Assembly (NCBI GenBank): GCA_019693395.1
Contig: JAAMXP010005198.1
Span: forward strand, 1-21,717
Reading direction: 5' to 3'
DNA: 21,717 bases
Source: Ettlia oleoabundans
Lineage: Eukaryota; Chlorophyta; Chlorophyceae; Chlamydomonadales
Shown here piece by piece: positions 9,527 through 19,487 of this stretch (positions are counted from its first letter, which is position 1; each line of letters opens with the position of its first letter). The notes under the pieces are model-generated. The model did no database searches, was not told where the DNA came from, and saw only the letters and a program-made list of their open reading frames with translations. The translations under genes were made by a program, and so were the position numbers.

Positions 9527-10218
9527 ATGGTATCAAAAATTCCTACGGACCCCCGCCAGACGCCCCTGTCTGAACTAGGGCTTCCCGATGGGTGCCGCCT
9601 TCTGGCAATTCATAAAAACACTGAAAGAATCCATGTTGAAGGCTTCCTGCGGGGCGATGAGATAGACGTGCCGAAGCCGCCGTCAGGAAAACGCGCTGGA
9701 CTCCATACTCCGCTGAGTTTTGTGCTCTTGCACGCCAGTCACACTCGCAGATCCGCCGAGAGGGACCCTTACAAGTTCATATACGCGGTGCGAGAGGGTA
9801 CCTTGCTCTCCGACAGAGCCAATGGCCAAGACGCCGGGCAAAAGGCGGTGCTGGCAGGTTTGCTGGCTGAGAAGTACAGTTCTGAAGAGGTGCAAGAACT
9901 GCGAAAGTTTCTGCGGGTGAGACGGGGCTGCACAAGCCTCCAGGGCTGGCGCTCCTGAGCTAGCCTGAGGCTGTGAGGACCTAGTGCTCCACCTATACGC
10001 TTGCATTTGAGGATCATAGTGAGTGGGGCTGGCTGGAGTTTCTGCTGAGCAGCGTCCGTAAAGGTCGCCGTAGAGCTGGGCAGCACTAATCTTGCGCTCT
10101 TCAATGCTTTGGAGCTTTTGAGTGCAGGATCATCCACCCGTCAGCAGAGCTGGGGAGCGCCGTTACGCATTCCGCGTCTGCAGGTGGGATTTGGCTCGGG
10201 ATTTGATAGAAATATAAT
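9527..10218 (+). other. Unrecognised N-terminal region of the composite gene (exons 1-2)
   Basis: Exon 1 encodes DGCRLLAIHKNTERIHVEGF, then YKFIYAVREGTLLSDRANG and YSSEEVQELRKFLR before a GTGAGA donor after 9916. Exon 2 reads VAVELGSTNLALFNALELLS and ends at a consensus GTAAGT donor after 10218, phase 2, which joins perfectly to exon 3. Exon 1 ends in phase 0, so exon 2 needs a phase-0 acceptor; AG at 10062-10063 fits, but the better-looking acceptor at 10051-10052 would shift the frame. No family recognised. Confidence 0.45.
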
Positions 10219-13200
10219 GTAAGTTGGCTAATGCTGATATATGTTCAGCGCGTTGTTGAGTTTGTTTTGTTCGCTCCTCAATACCTGTTTGTCTGATGCA
10301 GGGTGCATGGTGAGGTGGATGTACACAATTTTACGGGATTGCGCTTTCGAGCTGGCGTAAAGCCCTATTTCAAGACCCACCATCCATGCTCACCCGCTGT
10401 TGGTTACATTTCTAGCGCCAATACTCACATCATGAATGGCAGTAAACCCGGCTATCCCTTTCAACCCTTTATCTCAGCTACGCGCTGTCTGCGGAATGCG
10501 CTTTCTTGGGGCTATGCCGGGGGTCACGCTATCGTGAAAATTGATTTGGCAGAAGTGGTCAAGGCAAATGTTGTGGTGCTTGATATGGGAGACATGCACA
10601 GCGACTTGTGTCATGTGATGGCGAGGAACTTTGCGGCAAGGTCACGCGAGCTGCTCCTTGACAACGATGTGCCTGCCACATGCTGCACATTGGTAAAGGT
10701 GGGCTTTCCTTTAAGGTTCGCGCATGGGTGGAACAAACATTTGTGCACATGGGAGATTTGTACCTCAGGTACGCAATGGTGGATAGTGTCTTCATGATGT
10801 ACAGAGCTTTGTCCGTCCCTGTGCAGGTAAATTGGCACCATATTGACAGGTGCTTGTCAGTGGGCCCAAGCAGAGAAGCCACATCGCAGATGTTCCCAGC
10901 AAAACTGAGCCTGGCTGAACTTCAGGTGATAAACAACCCGTGTTCAGGGCTATGCAACCTGCCATTGCAGTCAAGGCGTGCCGTTCAGGACCAAACCAAG
11001 CCGAGTACTATGCGCAATTGCACGTGCGGCCGGTACAAACTCAGTGCGCAATTTGCTGGTGCCGCTATGTGAATCAGGTAGAAGAAGACCTGGTGAAGGG
11101 TGGCTCACGTCCACTGAGGGTCTCAAGCACTGTCTGCAACGGTCGGCAATATGTACTGAAGCGCAGTGGTGGAGAAGGTGCCCTGGCGCGCCCGTCGCAC
11201 CTGGTGTCTGAGTTCGTAGCGCTGGGCATTTATGATCGGGCTGGCATCCCTGTTCCCAAAGCTGCCCTGTACACTGTGAAGGTGTGGTACATATCCTCAT
11301 AGCATATGTTCGGCATGGGTTAATGTGAAAAAGCATGTGTCACTGCATCTGCGGCATATGTGCACCAATGTTTTTCTTTTTTAGTCAACAACCCATATGC
11401 CATGCCTCTAGTGCTAGCCTCCCATAATGTTCTGCTTGGCAATAATAATAGCGGTTCTCCTTCACACATTACAGGTCAGCGCACCCTTGGAGCATGTGGA
11501 GATGCCGATGAAGTTTCTGCTGACACAGTGGCTGGGTGCACCTGGTCATGGCACAACCTACCCCAAGACAGTCAAACAGCTGGTCACTGAAATCTCTCAG
11601 TGCGTTTGTGCACATTGTAGGAACCTGTCATCCATGCTGGTTTCGTAACAAGCTCTGGGGTTGGCTAGCGTTACAGTGTAACTTGGCTGTGCACATTTGG
11701 TGTGCTTCTTGATAACTTGCTGTGGGCTTTGATGAGGGAATACAAGAATGGTTGTTAACAACATCAGCTCTTAGTTTACGTAACCATGCATTCTGCATCC
11801 AGGGGCAAACGAGCAGACCTGCTGCTTGGTTTCCAGAAGGGGTTGTTCATGGACGTGGTGATGAGCAACTTTGATGTGGCTGGGCCAGACTTTGACAACC
11901 TTCTGGTGTTGAAGGAAGATGATGGGGTGAGTGCATTCAACAGCTGCCCACTAATATCTCTGCATAAATCTTTCCGGTACGCAATTTAAAGTAACTAGCA
12001 GCGACTGCTCATATATAGACTCATTTGCGCACTTGAAATTAGCTGTGCAGTAGCATCGTAGCTGTGGTCTTGTCCAGCCCTTGCAAAATCTGGTACACAA
12101 CACTTGCTGTCGCAGGAAAAGATTTACCGGCTAGACTTGGGTGGTTGTGGCGCATTTGGCCCTCGCGGCAATGGCAAGCCGGAGAAGTACATCAACATTA
12201 ACTATGCCTCATTACAGTCCACGTTTGATGCCATGGCTAGGTAAGTATGACTTGCAGGTTTCCTAGGTGGTCATTGCAATGTGATCAAAGTGTTACGCTG
12301 ATTGAATAAAAAAGCACTAGTTGTTGTTGGGTTCCACCTGCCATACAGTGTTTGATCCCATGTATATTTGTTGTTGTGTTCAAACTCCACAAGCTCCGTT
12401 ATCCTCACTCACACTTGCATCCTTAACTGGCAGGAAGAGCGCAGACTTGAGCCGCAGCACTGCACCAGAGTATGGGACCACTTACAAGGCGGAGGTTGCA
12501 TGCGAGATACTTATGACTGGCATACAAACTATGGAAGATTTGGCGCCTGATGCTGAGCGGCATTCCACGCTGTTCACCACCTTAAGCAACTGGATGGACA
12601 ACAACAGTAAAAACAGCAAAGCATTAGTAAGGGTTACTGCTTAAGAGAAAATGTCTGACCCCTGCTGTGTTCTTGGTTCCTCTGACGCCTGCTGGCACAC
12701 CTTGACTGTAGAGTGAAACGTGGATTGAAGTATTCGAGCGAACCATGGAGAGGATGCGGCTTTTAGCCCTTTGCAAGAAAGGTGAGCATTGATTCCACTT
12801 GCTGGTGGCCCTTCACGTCGGTCAAACAAAGGTTGCAGTGTCAAAAACACTGATGGCTGTTCAGCTCTACTTCCGGCGCACATACAATATGCAAGTGTAT
12901 ATTGCTGGTTATGTTGACTGTCAAGATTTGTCCTGGCCTTACCCGTCATTGCAGCCAGCATAGTGCCAGCAATCGTGCCCCAGCTGCCGTCGGCATTGAA
13001 ACAGATTGTCGTGCTCAGGCGACAGTCGGCAACAATTAAGGGTACCTACACCAGCATGTTTTTGGAGCGATATGTATTGAAGGGTTGGCAGGTGTGAGGG
13101 GTTAGCCGTGCGCTGCTGTTTCATCGCAACATTGGACGTACTGGGTCCTATCAGGAGAAACATTGCCCCCTTTGCTTTTGCTGCTACGCATCCAAGTGGT

Positions 13201-16200
13201 TAGCATAAGAGACCGACCCAACTACAAGGCATAATCTGTGTAGCACTGTTGCAGGTGGTAGATGTCACCAGCAGTCCCAACAGTCCTGCTACTCACTTTT
13301 GTGAGCTATCACCTTTCCGTGCTCATGGCGCTTACAATATCCCTGTACCCGGCCGTCGCGAAACTTTTTCTTACTGTGTTGAAGGAATCTGGCAGGTGGA
13401 TAGACATAAACAAACTGCAAATGGGAATTCCGCAGTGATGCGCAGTTAGTGCAATACTCTGAAAGATTGATTGGTATAAGGATATTGCTTGATTACTGCA
13501 AGTCGCCCGCTGTGCAGGGCCTTAAGGTGTTTGAAAAAGATGGCACTCGGGTACCTGTGGACATAAGTAAGTTTGAGATCAAGGATGGCCAGAATTTAAA
13601 GCGCACCATTAAGCGCTTCGGGCAGGTGGGTGGTGTAACTGACTTGCCAGCTGCAGTCTTGCAGAGACACTCCTGTTTGCCTGCTGTAAGCGCTCCTGCC
13701 TTCTTTCCTGAGTGGGTACGTCTCAGTGGGTACGTTTAAACATTTCATACTGATATTGAAATCCCAACATGCCTCAGTGCCTTGGCCACTCCTGGCGGGG
13801 CGAGAGGGGCGATGAGGAAGAGCAGCTGTTGGGGTATGTGGAGGCACGCAGGCGCATTTACCTACCGGCCATGCTGTGGGTTATGACGCATGTAGATTGT
13901 GTCCGGCGCCGCCTTTGTGAAATAGCTGTATTGGCTACAAAGGTGAGCTGCTCACAGCCCCACTGCGCTGCTGCACCTTTCCTCCCTTGGTGCGCACTTT
14001 CTAGCAGCAGGATCCATGCTCCTTTGTGCCACATGCACTTGGTCCGTTGTGCGGCAGTAACTTTCCTTTTCATGGTGCCATCCAGGCCAATGTGGTGCTG
14101 CTTGACTATTATACCAACGACAACGTGCGTGATGAGTCCACGCCGCTTTCACACGCCGCCCTGGTGCGCAACTACATCCTGGAACACTGGCGGGAGCTGC
14201 TGGGCAACCAGGCAGGTGAGCAAAGCTGCAACACTTTTGTGCGTCAAGTGGGGTGTTGCAAGGCTGGTCCGCTGACGAATTGTTAGGATAGGGGCGTGCA
14301 ATGGCTGTCAACAAAGCTCTGCACCTGTCTTCTGTTCTTGCAACAGTGTTACTTCCCATTCTTACCGTTGCAGCGCAGCGCACGATCCAAGATGTAGGCC
14401 CTGGGACTAGCCTGTTGCAACCTCACGCTCCGCAGCTTCCCTTAAATCCCACGGCTTTTGCTTTCAAGACACTTGGCAACGAGTCCCGTTGTGCATTCAA
14501 CAGTGTGGCAGTTGTGGCCACGCTCACCCTGGCCGCTTGTTCCGCCGTGGAGCGCTGGAAGCCACATTTAAAGGCTGTACGGGCATGCATTGAGGAGAAC
14601 AAGGGCAAAACGGAGCTGTTGCCTGAATTGCAGCGGAATCTGGAGGAGTTCAAACGGGGCCTGGTGGATCACCTGTGCCCTAAGGAGCCGATGGAACTGC
14701 CGATAGGCATCACTTTCCTGCTGCAGAAACTTTCTTGCAGCAGTGCAGAAGCGCCGGGTCTCCAGTGTGCAATGAAGTTTAAATGTAGCAGCAAGTGTGG
14801 CTTGTGTCACAAACGCATGGAGACTGAACAGCAGAGAGTTTGGCTAGATGTTGACGGCATAGTGGCAGCTAGGGTACCTCTTGAGGACGGTGTTTTCAAT
14901 CTAGGGGACTGCCTACGTACCTGCATTGACACAATTGGCGCTCCTGATGACAAGAATTGCACTGTGGATCGCTGTCTTGGCATTCAACACTGCACAGCAG
15001 TGCCCACAGAGCTGCCGCGATGGCTTGCCATCTCTTTCAGGCAAGTATAGAGTACCTCGCACTGCAGAGTCATTCTGCGTTCACTTGGTGACACTGTTGA
15101 TCACTTAGATATGCTCTTATGCCACTTTGCACTGTCTTTCTCATCACTGCTAACTTTTTCGCAGCCGAGACTCCGATGGAGCGCTCGAGTTTGCGCTCAA
15201 AAATGGCATCCCAGCAGGACCGCAGCTGACAACATGCAACCAGTTGATACTGGCTGATGGCAGCAACAGGAGCTCATCGTATGATCTGTGGACAATTTTC
15301 GTGCTGCACGAGAGGCGTTTGTCAGTATACTTCCGTGTGCCTGCAGGTAAGGTTGCTGAGTACTTATGTCAACGACGCTTGTTGTGTTGTTAAGGCGCCC
15401 AACACTGTTGTAAGAGAGACATGCCGGACTAAACACGCAACAGCTGCTTTGTCAAACAAAATGCGTGTCACTGTGTTGGTCAGGAGGATACGTCTTAGTA
15501 TGAATGAACGTTTGCAGCCAACATAAACCACTTTCCTCATGTGCAGATTGCACTTTGAGCACTGGGTGGTACTGGTATGATGGAGGCAGTGATGGACGCA
15601 TTGTTGCAGCTGGAAATGGCACCTATCCTGACTTGCTGAATGGCCACCAGCCCTCTCATATTTCCTGCATACTGCTTCAGGGGGAGGCACTCGGAAATAG
15701 GCAAATGCAGGTCGGTTCTTGGCTTGGCAGGTGCCTAACAGAAATGAACGCATGCATATGGCCCGCCACCCGATGCAGTGCGATTTGTGTGAGTTCGCCA
15801 ACTTGTGCTGCAGGTGGCAGCTGCTGGGCAGCCGGCGGGACAAAGCAATCGAAAATGCGAGACGAGGCGCCTGAAAAGGGTGCGATTTGATGGGCAAGCG
15901 GATGGAGAGATCATGCAATACGGCCAGATCAGGTTGGTCACCCTTGGACATGGTTTCACTCTTGCGCCCTGGTGTGGGATTTGCAACCATGTGCATTGGT
16001 TGCAAGCTTCCTTGTAAGTAGTACTGGTGGGTTGTCACCTGCAAGTAGCATGCATAGCAGTGCAAAAGCATGCATAGCAAGTGCAAAAGCATGCAAATGA
16101 CCAGTGACAACCAAATTGGCATGCTGCTTTAGGTCATTTCACAAAGATATGCCTTGCCACTTGTCTTGGCTGGTGTGCAGAGATGTGGAAATGCCAGATG

Positions 16201-18233
16201 CAATGCCAGCTGGCCATCCACCAAATACACCAGTAGTTGCTCAGATACCGCGACCCACCATGCCTGGGCAAGTTTTATCCTTCGCAGAGGCTGGTAGTGG
16301 TCAGCCTTCATTCAGTGCAATTATGCCTACACCTAGCAGCAGCTGCCAGCCAGACAGCGCAGCGACAATGCAGGTTGTCAGCCATCACACCTCTACAGAG
16401 GTGGCGGTAGCTGCTGTGGCAACAGGAGCAGCAGCATCTGCGAGCGGTGGCCTGGCTGTTGTGGCTGCGCCAGTGCGATCATCGGCAGCTGGGGACAGCT
16501 GCATAACGACACCTGTGGCACCAGCTGCCAGTGTTGCTGGTAACAGAGTCCACGGGCCGATTGCAGATCTTTCAGGGCAGTTTGCCTCAATCCACATGGC
16601 GGATGAGCAATCTGTAGAACAGTATGTAGCTGTTGGCAGTAGTAAAAGTGTGAGAAAACAGCAGCTGGTTTTGAAGGAGCTTGGCAAGCTGAGGTGTGTG
16701 CGATATTTCACTGCCGCCAAATGCGAGGGACACTGCAACCGCATTGCCTTTGTGATAAACAGTACTTTCCTCTGCAAAACACGCATTTATTATGTAGGGC
16801 GGAAGAAGGGTGGTACAAAGTCCTCAAAAAGAGCGCCTATATCTACCCCGATGGATATCACTCGCGACGGGAGTTCCAATCCAGGTGGAGTTGCGGGTCA
16901 TGCTTTTCATAAGGTTTGGGCCTGGATGAAACCCTCTGGATCTTAGAGTCCTGTAATTGCACTTCAACCACTGATCTTCGGCGTCCTGCAAATTGCACAC
17001 ATAGCTCCCTTTCTCCTTGCAGCGTGGAAGGTGTTGAAAGGTGCATGTACGACTGCTACATTATTGGCCAAGGTGGCGAATACTGGCCAAAGCCAACATT
17101 CAAGGTCAAATACATTGCCTTCTGAATGTGATCCTCTGCACTGCAACAATATTGCCCGGATGTGCATACAGTGCAACACAACACGCCGATAGATGATGTC
17201 TGCATCGCGAGAGCATATGTATCTTTGTGCACAGGATACCTATCGCCCTCATGTTCATCAGTGTGCAGTTGTGTAATTCCTTCCTCCCCTTCAGGTGGTA
17301 GCTGAGGACCTGCCAAACGTTCCAATCATAAAGAGTACACCCAGTGCTTGCTGGACAGAGGTGACCATTATTATTTCGTTGTATCTTGACGCGAGCATGC
17401 GTTGGCGGCGTTCTAGATGCTGAGGATGCTGCCTCACCTCTGTTGCAGATCATGAAACGCATCAACGTTATGAAGAAGAGTGTGGGCAAGGGAGCTAGAA
17501 CAGAAAGCATTTCAGGCCCTTATGAATACGGCCTCAAGGACAAAAAGGTAACATACCGTCGCTATTTTACCTGTGACTGGCAGACGCTTAGCGTTCGTGG
17601 TCCTGCTTGCAGTCATAATTGAGCCCCCCGCTTACAAACCACCAACAATACCCCAGGTGTTGTGCCCGCCGCCATCCACAGGAACACCCAAACATGCATA
17701 CCCCGCACGAGGCGCATATACGCACAACACTCCCCATTCGCAGCAGAAACTGCCCAGATATGTTTCTCGTTAATATGGTGCAGATCATCAAAGCAATTGA
17801 GGCACTGGATCCCAACCATACTTGTAAGCCATACTGGGAAGCCAAAAGTGTCGCTGCAGCCAGAACAGCGCAGCCACAATCCGCCATCCACCGCGCTACA
17901 ACTGAGCAGGCAGTGCCAGGTAGTGATGTGTTGCCGTCTGACGGGGCAATGTGCACGACTCGAAACTCTGAGCCTGGCAGGGAGACGACAGCTGGCAGCG
18001 GCAAGGCACAGGGTGATGAGCCCTTCCCAGCAGGCACTGCAGCTGGAGCCGGCCGACGGGGAGCAGTGCCAATAAGCAAGGCGCCGGACGCTGGACAAGT
18101 GCCAGCTCAGGGGGGCGTGCAGATTGCAGGAGCAGGTAGTACAGTACCAGTTGGCGAGCTGCCGCACGGATTCATTGCGCCCGACATCGGCGCACAACAG
18201 CAGAACACCAGGCCAAGCCAGCACCCTCACTGA
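9527..18233 (+). CDS. Giant composite gene: ART-like, kinase-like, DUF6939-like, USP-like and FYRN-FYRC domains
   Basis: About 25 exons splice into one frame of about 1,661 residues: 9527-9916, ~10064-10218, 10302-10692, 10827-10925, 11078-11281, 11475-11599, 11803-11926, 12116-12240, 12434-12626, 12712-12781, 12955-13091, 13255-13395, 13518-13625, 13778-13942, 14086-14215, 14374-15040, 15165-15346, 15547-15710, 15814-15932, 16181-16693, 16798-16884, 17023-17104, 17295-17360, 17449-17547 and 17784-18233. From exon 2 onward every junction is in phase. Only the 5' edge of exon 2 is unsure. Domains by residue are ART/DUF7587-like 182-312, kinase-like 346-540, DUF6939-like 626-852, USP-like 870-1190, low-complexity 1235-1395, FYRN 1401-1457 and FYRC 1458-1540, then a Gly/Ala/Pro tail. 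The ATG at 9527 opens the best protein-like stretch; an in-frame ATG at 9359 is possible. It could be two or more genes, for example if the FYR part has its own promoter, but no internal stop or intergenic gap supports a split. Overall function is unknown. Confidence 0.62.
10302..10692 (+). other. ADP-ribosyltransferase-like / DUF7587-like segment
   Basis: Residues 182-312 of the model. The order of motifs is GLRFRAG near the start, then PFQPFISATRCLRNALSWG, GGHAIVKIDLAEVVKANVVV, and ARNFAARSRELLLDNDVP. The sequence 'F-I-S-A-T ... A-L ... G-H-A-I-V-K-I-D-L ... S-R-E-L-L ... V-P' recalls fungal DUF7587-type and other ART-fold proteins, in which a serine-centred strand (here FISAT) and a late E/SRE motif shape the NAD pocket. 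I am recalling these patterns from memory, so the assignment is tentative. No NAD-binding residue can be assigned without a structure-based alignment. Confidence 0.4.
11078..12240 (+). other. HipA / actin-fragmin-kinase-like kinase domain
   Basis: Residues 346-540, encoded by exons 5-8. A nucleotide-binding pattern of the atypical kinase superfamily is visible. NGRQYVLKR gives a candidate ATP-contacting Lys373. SEFVALGIYDRAGIPVPKAA gives the helix-C-like Glu390. DVVMSNFDVAGPDFDNLLV holds a catalytic-loop-like Asp479 and Asn487, and KIYRLDLGG a metal-binding-like Asp503 in the DFG position. The 'E-x-x-A-x-x-I-Y-x-x-A-G-I-P-V-P' block is typical of HipA-like and actin-fragmin-kinase-like families. 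All putative active-site residues are present, so activity is plausible. The exact family was not verified, and kinase versus nucleotidyl or AMP transfer cannot be told from sequence. Confidence 0.6.
12955..14215 (+). other. DUF6939-like domain of the composite gene
   Basis: Residues about 626-852, in exons 11-15. Motifs in order: FLERYVLKGWQ, VVDVTSSPNSPATHFCELSP, NIPVPGRRETFSYCVEGIWQ, GLKVFEKDGT, YVEARRRIYLPAMLWVM, and VVLLDYYTNDNVRDESTPLS followed by HAALVRNY. The minus-strand gene at 19488-20723 has the same blocks in the same order, which confirms it as a real domain. It resembles the uncharacterised family I remember as DUF6939, found in bacteria and some eukaryotes. No biochemical function is known to me. 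The ordered D/E/H residues (LLDY, D-E-S, LSHA) would be candidates for a catalytic site. Confidence 0.6.
14374..15710 (+). other. USP-like (peptidase C19) domain, probably inactive
   Basis: Residues about 870-1190, in exons 16-18. The Cys box is TLGNESRCAFNSV, matching the USP pattern N-x(2-3)-C-x-x-N with candidate nucleophile Cys892. A zinc-finger-like region follows, with CSSKCGLC and later CLRTC and CTVDRC, as in USP fingers. Then come LPRWLAISF, equivalent to the USP strand before the final boxes, and SYDLWTIFVLHE. The final Asp region is GWYWYDGG (Asp1147). Where active USPs have G-H-Y, this protein has S-V-Y (residues 1128-1130), so the general-base His appears to be lost. Exon 16 joins exon 15 in phase 1 and exon 17 through a GC-AG intron. 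Ubiquitin binding without cleavage is possible. Confidence 0.6.
15041..15164 (+). other. Probable GC-AG intron in the composite gene
   Basis: The donor reads TTTCAG/GCAAGT and the acceptor TTTTTCGCAG. The join is phase 2, giving AISF-S-RDSDG. No in-phase GT donor lies nearby, and the sequence matches the consensus known for GC donors. Confidence 0.7.
16048..16099. repeat. Short tandem repeat in a composite-gene intron
   Basis: Two and a half copies of a 20-21 nt unit, GCATGCATAGCA(A)GTGCAAAA, at 16048-16067, 16068-16088 and 16089-16099, inside the intron 15933-16180. Confidence 0.8.
16181..16693 (+). other. Low-complexity linker exon of the composite gene
   Basis: Residues about 1230-1400. 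Rich in Ala, Pro, Ser, Thr and Val (for example ATGAAASASGG), with no predicted fold, ending in a charged stretch SKSVRKQQLVLKELGKLR that leads into the FYRN module. It probably acts as a flexible tether, although it could also mark the N-terminus of a separate FYR gene. Confidence 0.55.
16798..17104 (+). other. FYRN domain
   Basis: Residues 1401-1457, in exons 21-22. The exons splice to SAYIYPDGYHSRREFQSS, then VEGVERCMYDCYIIG and TFK. This matches the FYRN pattern known from MLL/trithorax, TBRG1 and plant JMJ proteins: L/I-Y-P-x-G-Y-x-S-x-R-x-x, then C-x-Y-x-C-x-I. Confidence 0.75.
17295..17830 (+). other. FYRC domain
   Basis: Residues 1458-1540, in exons 23-25. VAEDLPN, then STPSACWTEIMKRIN, then ESISGPYEYGLKDKK joins across a phase-0 intron to IIKAIEALDPNHTCKPYW. 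The block S-P-x-A-C-W, S-x-S-G-P-x-x-x-G-L and the final A-I-E-A-L-D-P-N-H-x-C are nearly identical in order to plant JMJ-family FYRC domains. This splice was confirmed only by phase and family fit. No JmjC, SET or PHD motif was seen in the window. Confidence 0.8.
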
Positions 18234-19037
18234 GCAGTCAGCACCACATACGGCTGGCCATGGTACGGAGGCAAGACAGCATGCTTGCACCTTCTCAATA
18301 CTGCTATGTCATGTCTCTTGTGTGCCCATGTTATTAGTAAATCCATTGACCACAACTTTGACACCTTCTACTCTGCTGTCCCCTGTGCTTTGCAGGCGGT
18401 GGTCCACGAGGTGGGCGGTAAATTGTTGTGACACGAATTCCTCGAGCTTTGCCATCCACAATTGCCACCAAGTGTTACACATGAGATGCTGCCAGCCCAG
18501 GTTGATTGCCAGCGGTTAGCAGGTTTTGCGTGCCTCGCATTTGGCTAAGGCCTCCGGAAGACCAGCTTGCACAAGCAGTTTGGCCTTCTCATATCTTATC
18601 GAAGTCTGTTGACCCCCACCAGGTCACAAACAAACCTGCTGGATGCATGCCGACTCTGCAAAGTCTCTTTTTACACTTCTTTGGGCTCACAAAAAACCTG
18701 GGGCTCCATTGACAAAGCTAATCAATGAAGGAAATAAACGTTGTAGGCTGCTGTCGTCCTGGCCAACACGTTTTGCTTATCCCACCCTCCTTATTTACTC
18801 ACCTGCGTTGTGCTTTCTCAACGAAGGCGAACAATGTTGTCCATGCTAATACTGACAGTTTGCAACATTTTCCAGTCCAGGCGTGGGGTTTATGAGCCGT
18901 CATACCTCATGCACTGAGACAAGTGGTTGTGTCTTAATGCTCTCAATATTGCGTTGATCCGACCTGACAAAGCCTTCGTGCTTTATGCTGCACGGTTGCA
19001 ACAGTAAGGTTGACATATATGTATTTGCACATTGTAA
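18234..19037 (+). terminator. 3' untranslated region of the composite gene, with TGTAA at 19033-19037
   Basis: No supported gene follows the stop at 18231-18233 for about 800 nt. The first plus-strand TGTAA after the stop is at 19033-19037 and may be the poly(A) signal. An acceptor-like TTTGCAG at 18389-18395 followed by a short open frame (AVVHEVGGKLL) hints at an alternative terminal exon, without a convincing donor. Confidence 0.4.
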
Positions 19038-19280
19038 AGAGCGAGCAATGAGCGTGGCTACTTTGAAGTCCCAGCCAAGTGTCAACTCGATGTCATCGTG
19101 CGAGACCAATGCATTTGCTTCAGCGACTGTGGTTAAGAAAGCAACTGTTGTCACAGCATATTCGCACGGGAGGCAGACAGATTTGAACGATAAAATATCA
19201 GTATAAACAGGGTCTGGTAGTTCAAGTACAGTGTCCAGAAACCTTAGCGTCTCTTGTTGCATCTACCAAAAAACGGAAAC

Positions 19281-19285
19281 TTACA
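19281..19285 (-). terminator. Polyadenylation signal TGTAA, probably of the DUF6939 paralog
   Basis: Minus-strand TGTAA about 200 nt after the paralog stop at 19488-19490. With the plus-strand TGTAA at 19033-19037 it would place two convergent 3' ends within about 250 nt. Confidence 0.5.
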
Positions 19286-19487
19286 GTGGCACCACTAACG
19301 TGTGAATGAAATGTTGAACCCTGCCCAGAGACCTAAGTTTGACAAGCAGGCCTGTGTATAAATGCATTGCAGCGAGAAATCAGTCACCAGAGGTGGTACG
19401 ATCAACTTGACAAGACAAACAAGCAAAGGCATGCACCTATGCAGCTGGTCGTGTGCCCAACCAGTTGCTATGTAGGGAAGGCGTAAG

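Noticed and set aside
13769..14275. Plus-strand 168-codon frame across DUF6939 exons
   Set aside because: A different frame from the conserved YVEARRRIYLPA and VVLLDYYTN blocks, and it reads through an intron.
14301..14373. ATG followed by a signal-peptide-like hydrophobic stretch just before the USP-like domain
   Set aside because: It lies in an intron with a clear pyrimidine-rich acceptor ending at 14373, and the exon 15 to 16 join is in phase (phase 1). A separate secreted USP-like protein is therefore less likely.
15364..16122. Long minus-strand open frame (252 codons)
   Set aside because: Antisense to USP-like exons and introns of the composite gene; composition not protein-like.
17613..18290. 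Long minus-strand open frame (225 codons)
   Set aside because: Antisense to the FYRC terminal exon and tail, Cys/Trp-rich with no recognisable motif; a shadow of the GC-rich plus-strand coding sequence.
18900..19262. Minus-strand 120-codon open frame between the two convergent genes
   Set aside because: It falls in the probable 3' UTR overlap, downstream of the likely poly(A) signal of the DUF6939 paralog, and shows no known motif. Not excluded, but unsupported.
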